Counted from the first letter of the stretch, positions 17,747-26,194 are shown. The stretch: 64,000 nt of DNA from Kitasatospora aureofaciens (GCF_019192735.1 NZ_JAHTKP010000008.1:124001-188000); one strand, 5' to 3'. Translations and numbers: made by a program. Notes: generated from the letters alone by a model not told the origin.

Positions 17747-18520
17747 TCACCGGGCGGATCCGGCGGCGTCGGAGTTGCGCACCGTGCGTTCGTTGACGCG
17801 GAGGCCGTGGTCGGCGCCCTGCTCCCGTTCGAGCCGGACCATCGCGGCCGGGCGGAAGTTGAGGATGTAGGCGCGCCGGGTGCGGTCGGAGGCGTTGCCG
17901 CGGGAGTAGTGCAGGGTGCCGCCGGAGTGGGCGACGGCCTCGCCGGGCGCGAGCGGTACGGCGGTGGCGCCGGGCTCGTCCTCGGAGCAGTCGGTCTCGA
18001 TGTTCTTGCCGTCGCTGGTGGGGCGGTGCGCACGCAGCGGCTGCCGGTGCGAGCCGCTGACGTACCACATGCACCCGCTGTCGGGCACGGCCTCGTCGAG
18101 CGCGACCCAGATCGAGACGGCACGGCTGTCGGGCAGGTCGATCCAGTAGGCGGCGTCCTGGTGCCAGGGGGTGGGCACGCCGGTGTGCGGGTCCTTGTGG
18201 ATCAGCATGTCGAAGTCGAGCACCGCGTCGTCGCCGATCAGCTCCCGGGCGACGGCCAGCGCCCGGTCGTGCAGGGGCAGTTCGAGGATCTCCGGATGGA
18301 GCGCGGACGGCCACATGATCTGGGTGATGTTCTCCCGGGCGCCGTCCCTGAGGGGGACGTGCGAGCCGAGGTCGGAGCGCTTGTCGCCGCTCTCGATGTC
18401 CCCGCTCAACAGCCGGTCGTAGATGTCGCGGTAGGCCTGGACCTCGGCGGGGCTGAGCAGCCGGCCCGTGGGGGCGAAGCCGTTCCGCTCGAAGGTCCGG
18501 GCCCGTGCGCTGGTTTCCAT
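17747..18520 (-). CDS. PhyH-family Fe(II)/2-oxoglutarate dioxygenase
   Basis: 257 residues from the ATG at 18520. The phytanoyl-CoA-hydroxylase family is recognised by the N-terminal ERNGFAPTGRLLSPAEV, the metal pair H120-x-D122 in TPWHQDAAYW, the distal His in GGTLHYSRGN (H204) and nearby Arg residues (RTRRAYILNF) for 2-oxoglutarate. Relatives hydroxylate amino acids, lipids or natural-product intermediates. It is the second gene of the LmbU-led operon and probably hydroxylates that pathway's building block. Confidence 0.85.
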   Translation of the reverse strand: METSARARTFERNGFAPTGRLLSPAEVQAYRDIYDRLLSGDIESGDKRSDLGSHVPLRDGARENITQIMWPSALHPEILELPLHDRALAVARELIGDDAVLDFDMLIHKDPHTGVPTPWHQDAAYWIDLPDSRAVSIWVALDEAVPDSGCMWYVSGSHRQPLRAHRPTSDGKNIETDCSEDEPGATAVPLAPGEAVAHSGGTLHYSRGNASDRTRRAYILNFRPAAMVRLEREQGADHGLRVNERTVRNSDAAGSAR

Positions 18521-18653
18521 GCTGACACTCTCCCGAGGGATCGAGGACGTGAGTCCGTTCTGGGGGCCCGAGGGGTGTGAACTCGTCGTGACGGAAAGGG
18601 AGCTGAGGGGGAAGGGGGCTGAGAGGACGGACGGCGCGGCGGTCGGTTGCGGC

Positions 18654-19226
18654 TCAGCCGGCCATGGCCGCGCGCAGCGGCTCGTGCTGCAGGCCGCGGC
18701 CGCGGGCGGCGGCGTCGAGGACGCGGAGCATCCATTCGGTGAGGTCGCAGTTGGCGCGTTCGGCGGCGTCCTCCCAGACGCTCCGGCGCGCGTGCGAGAC
18801 GGCCAGCCGCAGTTCGGTGGCGAGCGCCTGGGGCGGGGTGTCGGACGTGGCGGCGGACCGGATGCGGCGGCGGAGTTCGTTGCGGGACCAGCCGCCCTGC
18901 TCGGCGCGGTCGAGCCAGAGGTCCTGGAAGACGGGCGGCAGGGCGGCGACCTCGGCGTGGTGCTGCATGCTGAGGCCGGTGCGCCGCCGCTCGGGCGGGA
19001 ACTTCCGGGCGATCCAGGCGTAGTTGCGCAGGGTCTGGTAGTCGAGGGCGGTCTCGTCGATCGCCCTGCGGTACCGCTCGGGGTACCGGTCCTGGCCGTA
19101 GACCAGCCAGTCGCCGAGCCACCAGGCGGCGGAGTCGGCGGTCGCGGTGAGGTTCCGGCCGATGCGCAGCCACGCGTCGATGGGGAGGCGGGCCGGCAGC
19201 GTGAGGGACGTCCGGTCCGTGCACAT
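18654..19226 (-). CDS. LmbU-family pathway regulator
   Basis: 190 residues from the ATG at 19226, which has GGGAG upstream. The protein matches the LmbU/NovE family, regulators found almost only inside antibiotic clusters (lincomycin, novobiocin, hormaomycin). Family hallmarks are SAAWWLGDWLVYGQDRYPERY, LDYQTLRNYAWIARKF, QHHAEVAALPPVFQDLWL and GWSRNELRRRIR. The mid-region probably carries the DNA-binding helices. It is the first gene of the five-gene minus-strand operon and is divergent from znuA across a 432-bp gap. Finding this family here argues that the downstream operon makes a specialised metabolite. Confidence 0.85.
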   Translation of the reverse strand: MCTDRTSLTLPARLPIDAWLRIGRNLTATADSAAWWLGDWLVYGQDRYPERYRRAIDETALDYQTLRNYAWIARKFPPERRRTGLSMQHHAEVAALPPVFQDLWLDRAEQGGWSRNELRRRIRSAATSDTPPQALATELRLAVSHARRSVWEDAAERANCDLTEWMLRVLDAAARGRGLQHEPLRAAMAG

Positions 19227-19326
19227 CTCGCGCTCCCGGCCGGGGCGCCCGGTCGATCGTGCGGATCCGTTCTGCTGCCGATGAGCGACTCGCACCGCAT
19301 CCCCTTAGGTCAGTAGCTCTTCGTTT

Positions 19327-19346
19327 CATGGTCGCCACTGACCATG
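19327..19346. promoter_or_regulatory. Inverted repeat upstream of lmbU-like gene
   Basis: CATGGTC-N6-GACCATG with perfect 7-bp arms, ~100 bp upstream of the regulator start. It is placed where an autoregulatory or pathway-specific operator would be. Confidence 0.5.
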
Positions 19347-19354
19347 CCCGCTTC

Positions 19355-19368
19355 AAGGTCTAGACCTT
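19355..19368. promoter_or_regulatory. Perfect 14-bp palindrome
   Basis: AAGGTCTAGACCTT is a perfect palindrome 8 bp from the previous inverted repeat. It does not resemble the Zur boxes further right, so it probably belongs to the lmbU-like promoter. Confidence 0.5.
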
Positions 19369-19534
19369 CGATGGGGTGTGACGGACTTTCGGCCGCTCGT
19401 GCCGCGTGCGCAGGATGCTGGTGGGGCGGAGGGGGCGAATCGGGCGGTGCGCGGGCTGTCCCGCCGGCGGGACTCGGGCGGTCCGCCATGTCGGATACGT
19501 GTTGACGGCCGAGCGGCCCGGCGAAGTCAAGGCT

Positions 19535-19549
19535 TGGCAATGATTTTCA
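19535..19549. promoter_or_regulatory. Zur-box-like repeat, distal copy upstream of znuA
   Basis: TGGCAATGATTTTCA fits the streptomycete 7-1-7 Zur box, with a perfect right arm and two mismatches on the left. It is 40 bp, about four helical turns, from the proximal box. Confidence 0.6.
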
Positions 19550-19574
19550 TATCAAATCCGTCGCCGCCTGGTCA

Positions 19575-19589
19575 TGAAAACCATGTTCA
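19575..19589. promoter_or_regulatory. Zur-box-like repeat in the znuA promoter
   Basis: TGAAAACCATGTTCA fits the 7-1-7 Zur box. It fills the spacer between a TGGTCA -35-like element (19569-19574) and a TAGTCT -10-like element (19592-19597), so Zur-Zn would block RNA polymerase. CCTAG follows the box directly, a flank shared in type with the boxes at 27295 and 52784. Confidence 0.75.
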
Positions 19590-19658
19590 CCTAGTCTGTG
19601 GATCGTCATCGAATCCGGCGCTGCCGGAGACCCTCCTCTCCCAAGGAGCACCACAGCC

Positions 19659-20618
19659 ATGCGCATCTCCCTGCCCACGCGCTCGCTCAGACTCGCCCTC
19701 GCCGCCGCGGTCGCCGCGCTCGCCGCCACCAGTGCCTGCTCCACCACCTCCGCCAAGACCTCCGCCGACGCCAAGGCCGGCGACGGCAAGAGCGGTGGCG
19801 GCGTCGTCCAAGTCGCCGCCGCCGAGAACTTCTGGGGTTCGATAGCCGGTCAGCTGGGCGGCGACCACGTCAAGGTCACCAGCATCATCACCAACCCGGA
19901 CACCGACCCGCACGCCTACGAGCCCACCGCCAACGACGGCCGCACCGTCGCCGGTGCCAAGTACGTCATCACCAACGGCGCCGGCTACGATGCCTGGTCG
20001 GACAAGCTGCTCGCCGCCAACCCCGCCGACGGTCGCACCGCGCTCAAGGTCGGCGACCTGGTCGGCGTCAAGGAGGGCGGCAACCCGCACCAGTGGTACT
20101 CCCCGGAGAACGTCCACAAGGTCATCGACAAGGTCACCGACGACCTCAAGAAGCTCGACCCCGCCGACGCGGCCTACTTCGACCAGCAGAAGTCCACGTA
20201 CCTGACCAAGACCCTGGCCCCGTACGACAAGCAGATCGCCGACATCAAGGCCGCCTACGCCGGCACCCCGATCGGGGCCTCCGAGTCGATCGTCACCCCG
20301 CTCGCCGAGGCCCTCGGCCTCAAGCTGCTCACCCCCGAGAAGTACCTCGACGCGATCAGTGAGGGCACCGACCCCACCGCCCAGGACAAGGCCACCGTCG
20401 ACGAGCAGATCAAGACCAAGCAGATCAAGGTCTACGTCTACAACAGCCAGAACTCCACCCCCGACATCCAGGCCCAGGTGGAGGCCGCCAAGGCGCAGGG
20501 CATCCCGGTCGCCACCGTCACCGAGACCCTGGCCCCCGCCGACACCCCCTTCCAGGACTGGCAGACCACCCAGCTCCAGGGCCTCGCCGCGGCGTTGAAG
20601 CAGGCGACCGGCAAGTGA
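19659..20618 (+). CDS. znuA: Zinc ABC transporter substrate-binding lipoprotein
   Basis: 319 residues. Signal peptide with lipobox (AATSAC, Cys27), a charged Lys/Gly/Asp linker, then a cluster A-I metal-binding protein fold. Metal ligands visible: His in DPHAYEP, His in GNPHQWY and Glu in GASES. The usual final Asp is not obvious. There is no His-rich loop as seen in many Gram-negative ZnuA proteins. A Zur-box-controlled promoter precedes it, and its stop overlaps the ATPase start (GTGA, 20615-20618). Zinc rather than manganese is supported by the box and the Zur-like gene in the same operon. Confidence 0.88.
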   Translation: MRISLPTRSLRLALAAAVAALAATSACSTTSAKTSADAKAGDGKSGGGVVQVAAAENFWGSIAGQLGGDHVKVTSIITNPDTDPHAYEPTANDGRTVAGAKYVITNGAGYDAWSDKLLAANPADGRTALKVGDLVGVKEGGNPHQWYSPENVHKVIDKVTDDLKKLDPADAAYFDQQKSTYLTKTLAPYDKQIADIKAAYAGTPIGASESIVTPLAEALGLKLLTPEKYLDAISEGTDPTAQDKATVDEQIKTKQIKVYVYNSQNSTPDIQAQVEAAKAQGIPVATVTETLAPADTPFQDWQTTQLQGLAAALKQATGK

Positions 20619-21472
20619 CCGCGACTCCGGCCGGCCTCGCCGTGAACCCCGCACCCGCCTCCGCATCCGACCCCGGGCCGAGACCGGTCCTCACGCTGCG
20701 CGGCGCGGCTGCCCGCGTGGCCGGCCGGACGCTCTGGTCCGACGTCGAACTCACCGTATGCGAAGGCGAGTTCACCGCCATCCTCGGCCCCAACGGGGTC
20801 GGCAAGTCCACCCTGCTCAAGCTCCTGCTCGGCGCCGTCCCGGCCGCCGCCGGCCGGGCCGAGACCCCGCCGCCCACCGCCATCGGCTACCTGCCGCAGC
20901 GCCGCAGCTTCGACCCCACCGTCCGGGTCCGCGGCCTGGACGTCGTCCGCCTCGGCCTCGACGGCCACCGCTGGGGCGTCCCGCTGCCCGGCCTCGCCCG
21001 CGCCCGCCGCCGCGCCGAACGCGAGCGCGTCGAGGAGGTGGTCGAGCTGGTCGGCGCCACCGCCTACGCCCACCGCCCGATCGGCCAGTGCTCCGGCGGC
21101 GAACAGCAGCGCCTGCTGCTCGCCCAGGCGCTGGTCACCCGGCCCCGGCTGCTGCTGCTCGACGAACCGCTCGACAGCCTGGACCTGCCCAACCAGGGCG
21201 CCGTCGCCGCCCTCCTCGGCCGGATCTGCCGCACCGAACGGGTCGCCGTCGTGATGGTCGCCCACGACGTCAACCCGATCCTCCACCACCTCGACCAGGT
21301 GGTGTACCTCGCCCAGGGCCGGGCCGTCTCCGGCACCCCGGCCGAGGTGATCACCTCCCGGACGCTCAGCGGCCTGTACGGCTCCCCGGTCGAGGTGCTG
21401 CGCACCGCCGGCGACCGGCTGATCGTGGTCGGCGTCCCCGAGGAGTGCGGGAGCTGCGGACCGTGCTGCTAG
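20615..21472 (+). CDS. znuC: Zinc ABC transporter ATPase with Cys-rich tail
   Basis: 285 residues, GTG start overlapping znuA by 4 bases. ~25 residues of Ala/Pro-rich leader precede the nucleotide-binding domain: Walker A GPNGVGKST, signature CSGGEQQR, Walker B LLLLDEPLDSLD and H-loop AHDVN. The last ten residues are EECGSCGPCC, four cysteines in a CxxCxxCC pattern, unusual for an importer ATPase and a possible zinc or redox sensor. The znuB start lies inside the last codons of this gene. Confidence 0.9.
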   Translation: MTATPAGLAVNPAPASASDPGPRPVLTLRGAAARVAGRTLWSDVELTVCEGEFTAILGPNGVGKSTLLKLLLGAVPAAAGRAETPPPTAIGYLPQRRSFDPTVRVRGLDVVRLGLDGHRWGVPLPGLARARRRAERERVEEVVELVGATAYAHRPIGQCSGGEQQRLLLAQALVTRPRLLLLDEPLDSLDLPNQGAVAALLGRICRTERVAVVMVAHDVNPILHHLDQVVYLAQGRAVSGTPAEVITSRTLSGLYGSPVEVLRTAGDRLIVVGVPEECGSCGPCC

Positions 21473-22350
21473 CCGACGCCCCCGTCCTCAGCTGGGACCT
21501 CACCGCCGATCTGCGCGAGATCTGGTCCTACGCCTTCATGGTCAACGCATTCCGCGCCGCCACCGTGGTCGCCGTCGTCGCCCCGGTCGTCGGCTGGTTC
21601 ATGGTGCTGCGCCGTCAGACCTTCGCCGGCCACACCCTCTCCGTGGTCGCCTTCCCAGGGGCCGCGCTCGCCACCCTGCTCGGCATCTCCACCACCTTCG
21701 GCTACCTCGGCGCCTGCCTGGCCACCGCCCTCGTCATCGCCCTGCTGCGGGACGCCGGACGGCCCGGCGGCGCCCAGGAGTCCGCGGCCACCGGGATCCT
21801 CCAGGCCTTCGCCCTCGGCTGCGGCTTCCTCTTCGTCACCCTCTACCACGGGCTGCTCGGTGGCCCCCAGGCCCTGCTCTTCGGCACCTTCCTCGGCATC
21901 ACCGACCAGCAGGTCCTGCTGCTCGCCGCGGTCGGCGCCGCGGTGCTCGCCGTCCTCGCCCTGATCGGCCGCCCGCTGCTGTTCGCCACCCTCGACCCCG
22001 AGGTCGCCGCCGCCCGCGGGGTGCCCGTGCGGTGGCTGAGCGCCGGCTTCCTGCTGCTGCTCGGCGCCGCGACCGCCGAGGCCGGGCAGATCACCGGCAG
22101 CCTGCTGGTCTTCGCCCTCCTCGTCATCCCGGCCGCCACCGCCCAGCAGCTCACCGCCCGGCCCGTCCGCGGCGTGCTGCTCGCCGTCCTGATCGGACTG
22201 GCGGCGAGCTGGCTCGGGCTGTTCGCGGCCTACTACTGGCCCTACCCCCTGGGATTCCTCGTGACCACCGTCGCCTTCACCGGCTACCTGCTCGCCCACG
22301 CCGTCCGGGCCGCCGGCAGGTTCTCGCGCACCGCGGCGGTGCCGGCATGA
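21463..22350 (+). CDS. znuB: Zinc ABC transporter permease 1
   Basis: 295 residues from the GTG at 21463 (GGGAG ten bases upstream), overlapping znuC by 10 bases. The family start (ADLREIWSYAFMVNAFRAATVVAVVAPVVGWFMVLRRQTFAGHTLS) and 8-9 membrane segments identify an ABC-3 metal permease. LFATLDPEVAAARGVP is the conserved cytoplasmic coupling region. Its stop overlaps the next permease gene by 4 bases. Confidence 0.87.
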   Translation: MLLADAPVLSWDLTADLREIWSYAFMVNAFRAATVVAVVAPVVGWFMVLRRQTFAGHTLSVVAFPGAALATLLGISTTFGYLGACLATALVIALLRDAGRPGGAQESAATGILQAFALGCGFLFVTLYHGLLGGPQALLFGTFLGITDQQVLLLAAVGAAVLAVLALIGRPLLFATLDPEVAAARGVPVRWLSAGFLLLLGAATAEAGQITGSLLVFALLVIPAATAQQLTARPVRGVLLAVLIGLAASWLGLFAAYYWPYPLGFLVTTVAFTGYLLAHAVRAAGRFSRTAAVPA

Positions 22351-23189
22351 CCGGCGTCCTCGGCCAGGCGTTCTTCCAGCACGCGCTGCTGGCCGGCACC
22401 GCGATCGCCCTCGCCTCCGGCCTGGTCGGCTACTTCCTCGTCCTGCGCGCCCAGACCTTCACCGGGGACGCGCTCAGCCACGTCGCCTTCACCGGCGCGA
22501 TGGCCGCCCTGGCCGGCGGGTACGACCTGCGGCTCGGCCTGTTCGCGGCCACCATCGGCGTGGCCCTCCTGCTCGGTCTGCTCGGCCGCCGCGGCCGGCC
22601 GGACGACGTCGCCATCGGCGCCCTGTTCAGCTGGATCCTCGGCCTCGGCGTCTTCTTCCTGACCCTCTACACCACCACCCGCAGCGCCACCGGTCAGGGC
22701 AACGCCGGGATCTCGGTGCTGTTCGGCTCCATCTACGGCCTGGACGGCGCCCGCACGCTCACCGCCGTCCTGATCGCCGCCGGGATCAGCGCCGCCGTCC
22801 TCGTCCTGGCCCGGCCGCTGCTCTTCGCCACCCTGGACGAGGCCGTCGCCCGGGCCCGCGGCGTGCGGACCGGGGCCCTCGGCCTCGCCTTCCTCGCCCT
22901 GGTCGGCGCCTGTGCCGCCGAGGCCACCCAGGCCGTCGGCTCGCTGCTGCTGCTCGGCCTGCTCGCCGCCCCCGCGGGCGCCGCCCTGCGGCTGACCGAC
23001 CGCCCGTACCGGGCCCTCGCCCTCTCGGCGGCCCTCGCCGTCCTGGACGTCTGGGGCGGCCTGTTGCTCAGCGCGGCCGCGCCCCAACTGCCGCCCAGCT
23101 TCGCCGTCATGGCCATCGCCACCCTCTGCTACACCGCCACCTACGCCGTTCGGCGCACCCCCACCGCAGCCGCCGCCGACCCGGCCTGA
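22347..23189 (+). CDS. Zinc ABC transporter permease 2 (paralogue)
   Basis: 280 residues, a second ABC-3 metal permease (FLVLRAQTFTGDALSHVAFTGA; LFATLDEAVARARGVRTG) starting in an ATGA overlap with znuB. It is clearly diverged from permease 1, so the transporter channel is probably a heterodimer, as in MntCD-type manganese systems. It is followed after 21 bp by the Zur-like regulator gene, all in one operon. Confidence 0.87.
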   Translation: MTGVLGQAFFQHALLAGTAIALASGLVGYFLVLRAQTFTGDALSHVAFTGAMAALAGGYDLRLGLFAATIGVALLLGLLGRRGRPDDVAIGALFSWILGLGVFFLTLYTTTRSATGQGNAGISVLFGSIYGLDGARTLTAVLIAAGISAAVLVLARPLLFATLDEAVARARGVRTGALGLAFLALVGACAAEATQAVGSLLLLGLLAAPAGAALRLTDRPYRALALSAALAVLDVWGGLLLSAAAPQLPPSFAVMAIATLCYTATYAVRRTPTAAAADPA

Positions 23190-23210
23190 CGCCCCCCACC
23201 GGAGGACACC

Positions 23211-23633
23211 ATGCCGAGGACCCGCCGAATACCGGTGCCACCCTGGCGGGACACCCCGCAGCGCCTCCAGGTGCTGCGCGCCCTGGCCGCCCGCCCGGGC
23301 TTCAGCAGCGCCAAGCTGCTGCACGCCCGGATGGCGGCCGACGGCTGCGAGGTGGGGCTCAGCACGGTGTACCGGGCGCTGGCGGCGCTGGTCGAGGCGG
23401 GCCAGGCCGACGTCGTCCGGGACGACAACGGGGAGCGGCTGTTCCGGCACCGCGGCGAGGAGCAGCACCAGCACTACCTGGTGTGCCGGCACTGCGGCTT
23501 CGCGCTCGCCCTCGACACGGACGAGATCGAGACGTGGGCCGACCGGATCGCCCGGGAGTCCGGCTTCGCCGACGTCCGGCACACCGTCGAACTCGCCGGT
23601 GTCTGCACCGAGTGCAGCGCCGGCCCGCTCTGA
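23211..23633 (+). CDS. zur: Fur-family regulator, Zur type
   Basis: 140 residues with GGAGGACACC before the ATG. Fur-like winged helix (TPQRLQVLRALAARPGFSSAKLLHARM, then GLSTVYRALAALVEAG), regulatory metal region HRGEEQHQHYLVCRHCG, and structural zinc pairs CxxC (CRHC) and CTEC. The closing operon of zinc uptake genes under a Zur-box promoter supports a Zur rather than iron or peroxide role. Streptomycetes usually have a separate chromosomal zur, so this could be a cluster-specific paralogue. Confidence 0.85.
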   Translation: MPRTRRIPVPPWRDTPQRLQVLRALAARPGFSSAKLLHARMAADGCEVGLSTVYRALAALVEAGQADVVRDDNGERLFRHRGEEQHQHYLVCRHCGFALALDTDEIETWADRIARESGFADVRHTVELAGVCTECSAGPL

Positions 23634-23674
23634 TCGGGAGCCACCGTGTCCTTGCCCGCCGCCCCGGCGCCGGT

Positions 23675-25309
23675 TCAGCGGACGACGTCGATGAAGCTCA
23701 TCATGCCGTGGTCCTCGTGGGCCGCGATGTGGCAGTGGAACATCCACGCGCCGGGGTAGTCGGCGAACTGGACCCGGAACACGACCTTGCCGGGAACGCC
23801 GTCGACCGCGTGCGGGACGGGGACGGTGTCCTGCCGGTGGGTGTAGGGCTGAGCCACGCCGTTGACCGACATCACCTGGAAGGCGTTGGTGTGAAGGTGG
23901 AAGGGGTGGTCCTCGCCGGAGTGGTTGACGACGGTCCACTCCTCGACCGTGCCGATCCTCGCGGGGGTGGCGAAGACGGAACGGTCCATCGTGAACTGCT
24001 CGCCGTTGATGTAGAAGGTGTTGCCGTCGGCGCTTTCGGACAGGTCGACCGTGCGGCGCCGGGCGACCGGCTCCGCGGAGAGGTCGGCCGGCGCGGTCGG
24101 GACGGCGCCGGAGAGGTCCGGCAGGCGGTGTGCGGGGCGGCCTTCGACGTTGACGGTGGCCAACGGCGTGTCCGGGTACGCGTCGCCCTGCGGGCCGTTG
24201 CTGTACGCGACCGTGCGCAGCATCGTGCGGCCGGGGCTGCCGGTCGCGGTGACCAGGACGTCGTAGCGCTTGCCCGGCGGCAGCAGCAGGCGGTCGGCGG
24301 ACGTCACCCGGGCGACCGGGGTGCCGTCCTCCCCGATGACCGTGAAGTGGTAGCCGTCCAGCTGGAGTTGGTAGAAGATGTCGGCCCCGGCGTTGGCCAG
24401 CCGCCACAGCTGGGTCTCGTTCGGTCGCATCGACAGCACTGGCCGCAGCTGCCCGTTGACCAGGCGTACGGCCGGGTCGTTGGAGTTGATCGCGGTGGTG
24501 GCGGTGTTCTGCGCGATGTGCCCGGTCGGGTCGAGTTGGACGTCCTTGAGGACGAACGTGTGCGCGGTGATGTTCCGCAGGTCCGCCGGGAGCAGGGTGC
24601 GGTCGTCCCCGACGATCAGCGCGCCGGACAGTCCCGCGAAGATCTGGTTCTCCACGTCGCCGGGCATGAAGCCCATGCCGGAACCGCCCGTCGAACCCGG
24701 CACCGGACAGGTCGTCCCCATCGCGTGGCTGTGGTACCAGAAGGTGCCCTGGGCGTGGTCGGCGGGGATCTCCAGTCGGTACGTGGTGTCGGCGCCAGGT
24801 GCCACGCAGAGGAACGGGTCGTCGGACCGGCCTTCCGGGGAGACGTGCAGACCGTGGAAGTGCAGGTTGGTGGCGACCGGCAGGCGGTTGACCAGCTGGA
24901 TCGTGACGGTCGAGCCGGGTCGCACCCGAATGGTCGGGGCGGCGAACGATCCGGTGTAGGACTCGCCGTACACCTCGCGCCCGGAGACGTCGAACCGGGT
25001 CCGGGCGGCGTCCAGAGTGATGGTCAGATCCGGGCCGGCGTGGGCCGGGTCGTCGACGGCCTGCGCGACGGCGGGATCACGGAAGGGCATTCCCGGGCGC
25101 ATGCCCTTCTCCTGGTCGGCGACCGACGGCGGCTGCGGCGTGCCCGCCGTGGGGACAACCGGCGGGATTGCCGGGGAGACCGCCAGCGCCTCGGTGCCGA
25201 CCGCGGCCGAGAGCAGGAGCGCCACCGCGGTCAGGGCGTGGAACACCCCTCTGGTACGCCGTAATTGCCGCCGTTGGACTTCGGCCGCCGATCCTCTGCC
25301 GTCGGACAT
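23675..25309 (-). CDS. Secreted multicopper oxidase
   Basis: 544 residues, N-terminal hydrophobic export segment (residues ~22-45) preceded by an Arg-rich region that could be Tat-like. Three cupredoxin domains. All four copper motifs are seen: HFHGLH, WYHSH, HPFHLH and HCHIAAHEDHGMM, the last with the type-1 Cys and an axial Met. The family includes CotA laccase, CueO and bilirubin-oxidase-like enzymes that oxidise phenols, Cu(I) or Mn(II). It converges with the zur gene and lies 63 bp after the TIGR03943 gene, possibly in the same operon. A link to phenolic metallophore redox is only a guess. Confidence 0.87.
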   Translation of the reverse strand: MSDGRGSAAEVQRRQLRRTRGVFHALTAVALLLSAAVGTEALAVSPAIPPVVPTAGTPQPPSVADQEKGMRPGMPFRDPAVAQAVDDPAHAGPDLTITLDAARTRFDVSGREVYGESYTGSFAAPTIRVRPGSTVTIQLVNRLPVATNLHFHGLHVSPEGRSDDPFLCVAPGADTTYRLEIPADHAQGTFWYHSHAMGTTCPVPGSTGGSGMGFMPGDVENQIFAGLSGALIVGDDRTLLPADLRNITAHTFVLKDVQLDPTGHIAQNTATTAINSNDPAVRLVNGQLRPVLSMRPNETQLWRLANAGADIFYQLQLDGYHFTVIGEDGTPVARVTSADRLLLPPGKRYDVLVTATGSPGRTMLRTVAYSNGPQGDAYPDTPLATVNVEGRPAHRLPDLSGAVPTAPADLSAEPVARRRTVDLSESADGNTFYINGEQFTMDRSVFATPARIGTVEEWTVVNHSGEDHPFHLHTNAFQVMSVNGVAQPYTHRQDTVPVPHAVDGVPGKVVFRVQFADYPGAWMFHCHIAAHEDHGMMSFIDVVR

Positions 25310-25372
25310 CAGTTCTCCGTATTCAGGTGGTGAGTGAGGGTGGGTGGTGCGGACGTGCGTCCCGGCCGCCGC

Positions 25373-26194
25373 TCAGCTGTCCGAGGGCGGCAGGTCGCGG
25401 TACGGCGCGCGCGGCTGGGGGACGGTGTGCTGCTCGGTGACGTCGAGGCGGGGCGCGGTGTTGGCGGGGGCGTCGGGGACGGGGTGCCAGACGCCGGTCA
25501 GGTCCACCCAGGTGTCGGCCGCCGGGGCCGGGCCCGGGGCGTGGACGAGGACGCGCAGGCGGCGGGCGTCGGCGGCGCAGCAGCTGACCACCAGGCGGTT
25601 CAGGTACCACTCGTCGGGCCCCGGGCCCGGGGCGACGAAGCCGGTGAGGCGGACCTTGCGGTTCTCCAGGCTCTTCTGCGGGTCGTGGCTGCGCCCGATG
25701 AACTCGGTGAGCGACATCGGGGTGGGCACCGACACGGCGGGGGCCTGCGGGGCGAGGTCGGCGTAGTTCGTCTTCTCCATCGTGGCGTCCGCGCCGTCCC
25801 GGGAGGCGGTGAAGGAGCCGAGCGCCGGCGGGGTGAAGCAGAGCAGCAGGACGGCGGGCACGGTCAGCAGCCATGCCACGCGGGGGCCGTGGTCGTGCTC
25901 GTGCTCGTGCTCGTGGGCGTGGTCCTCTGCGGCCGCGGGCCGCTGCCAGACGGCGTTGCCCTCGGCGTCCCGGCCGAACCGCATGACGGGTTCCCGCCGC
26001 CGCGCCGTCAGCCGGTTGACCAGGCCCGCGATGCCGACCCCGAGCAGCACCAGCCCGGAGGCGATCAGCGGGTAGCGCAGGCCCTCCTTGACGTACTGGA
26101 GGAAGACGTCGCTGCCGAGGCTGATCCGCAGCAGCGCGATCCCGACGAGGGCGATGAGTAGCGAGGGCGCGAGGCCGCGGACGACGGTCTTCAC
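25373..26194 (-). CDS. TIGR03943-family membrane protein with His-rich loop
   Basis: 273 residues from the GTG at 26194 (GTGA overlap with the permease stop). Two N-terminal membrane segments, a cytoplasmic loop with HAHEHEHEHDHG, a third membrane segment, then an extracytoplasmic domain with a conserved CC pair (VVSCCAADARRLRVLV) and VDLTGVWHPV. This is the partner subunit of the YcgR/YcgQ-like permease pair, known to be zinc-regulated in several Gram-positives. The His-rich loop is a likely zinc-binding site. It probably delivers or handles metal during zinc limitation. Confidence 0.8.
   Translation of the reverse strand: MKTVVRGLAPSLLIALVGIALLRISLGSDVFLQYVKEGLRYPLIASGLVLLGVGIAGLVNRLTARRREPVMRFGRDAEGNAVWQRPAAAEDHAHEHEHEHDHGPRVAWLLTVPAVLLLCFTPPALGSFTASRDGADATMEKTNYADLAPQAPAVSVPTPMSLTEFIGRSHDPQKSLENRKVRLTGFVAPGPGPDEWYLNRLVVSCCAADARRLRVLVHAPGPAPAADTWVDLTGVWHPVPDAPANTAPRLDVTEQHTVPQPRAPYRDLPPSDS

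Larger units (their letters stand above)
19227..19658. other. Divergent intergenic region between lmbU-like gene and znuA
   Basis: 432 bp without a supported gene. From left to right it holds an inverted repeat CATGGTC-N6-GACCATG, a perfect 14-bp palindrome AAGGTCTAGACCTT, a ~160-bp GC-rich stretch where I see nothing, then two Zur-box-like repeats and the znuA promoter. AT content rises sharply at 19535-19590. Confidence 0.7.

Noticed and set aside
23675-25309. Multicopper oxidase as a member of the Zur regulon in its own right
   Set aside because: No box was seen in the 63 bp before it. It could only be co-regulated by read-through from the TIGR03943 gene.
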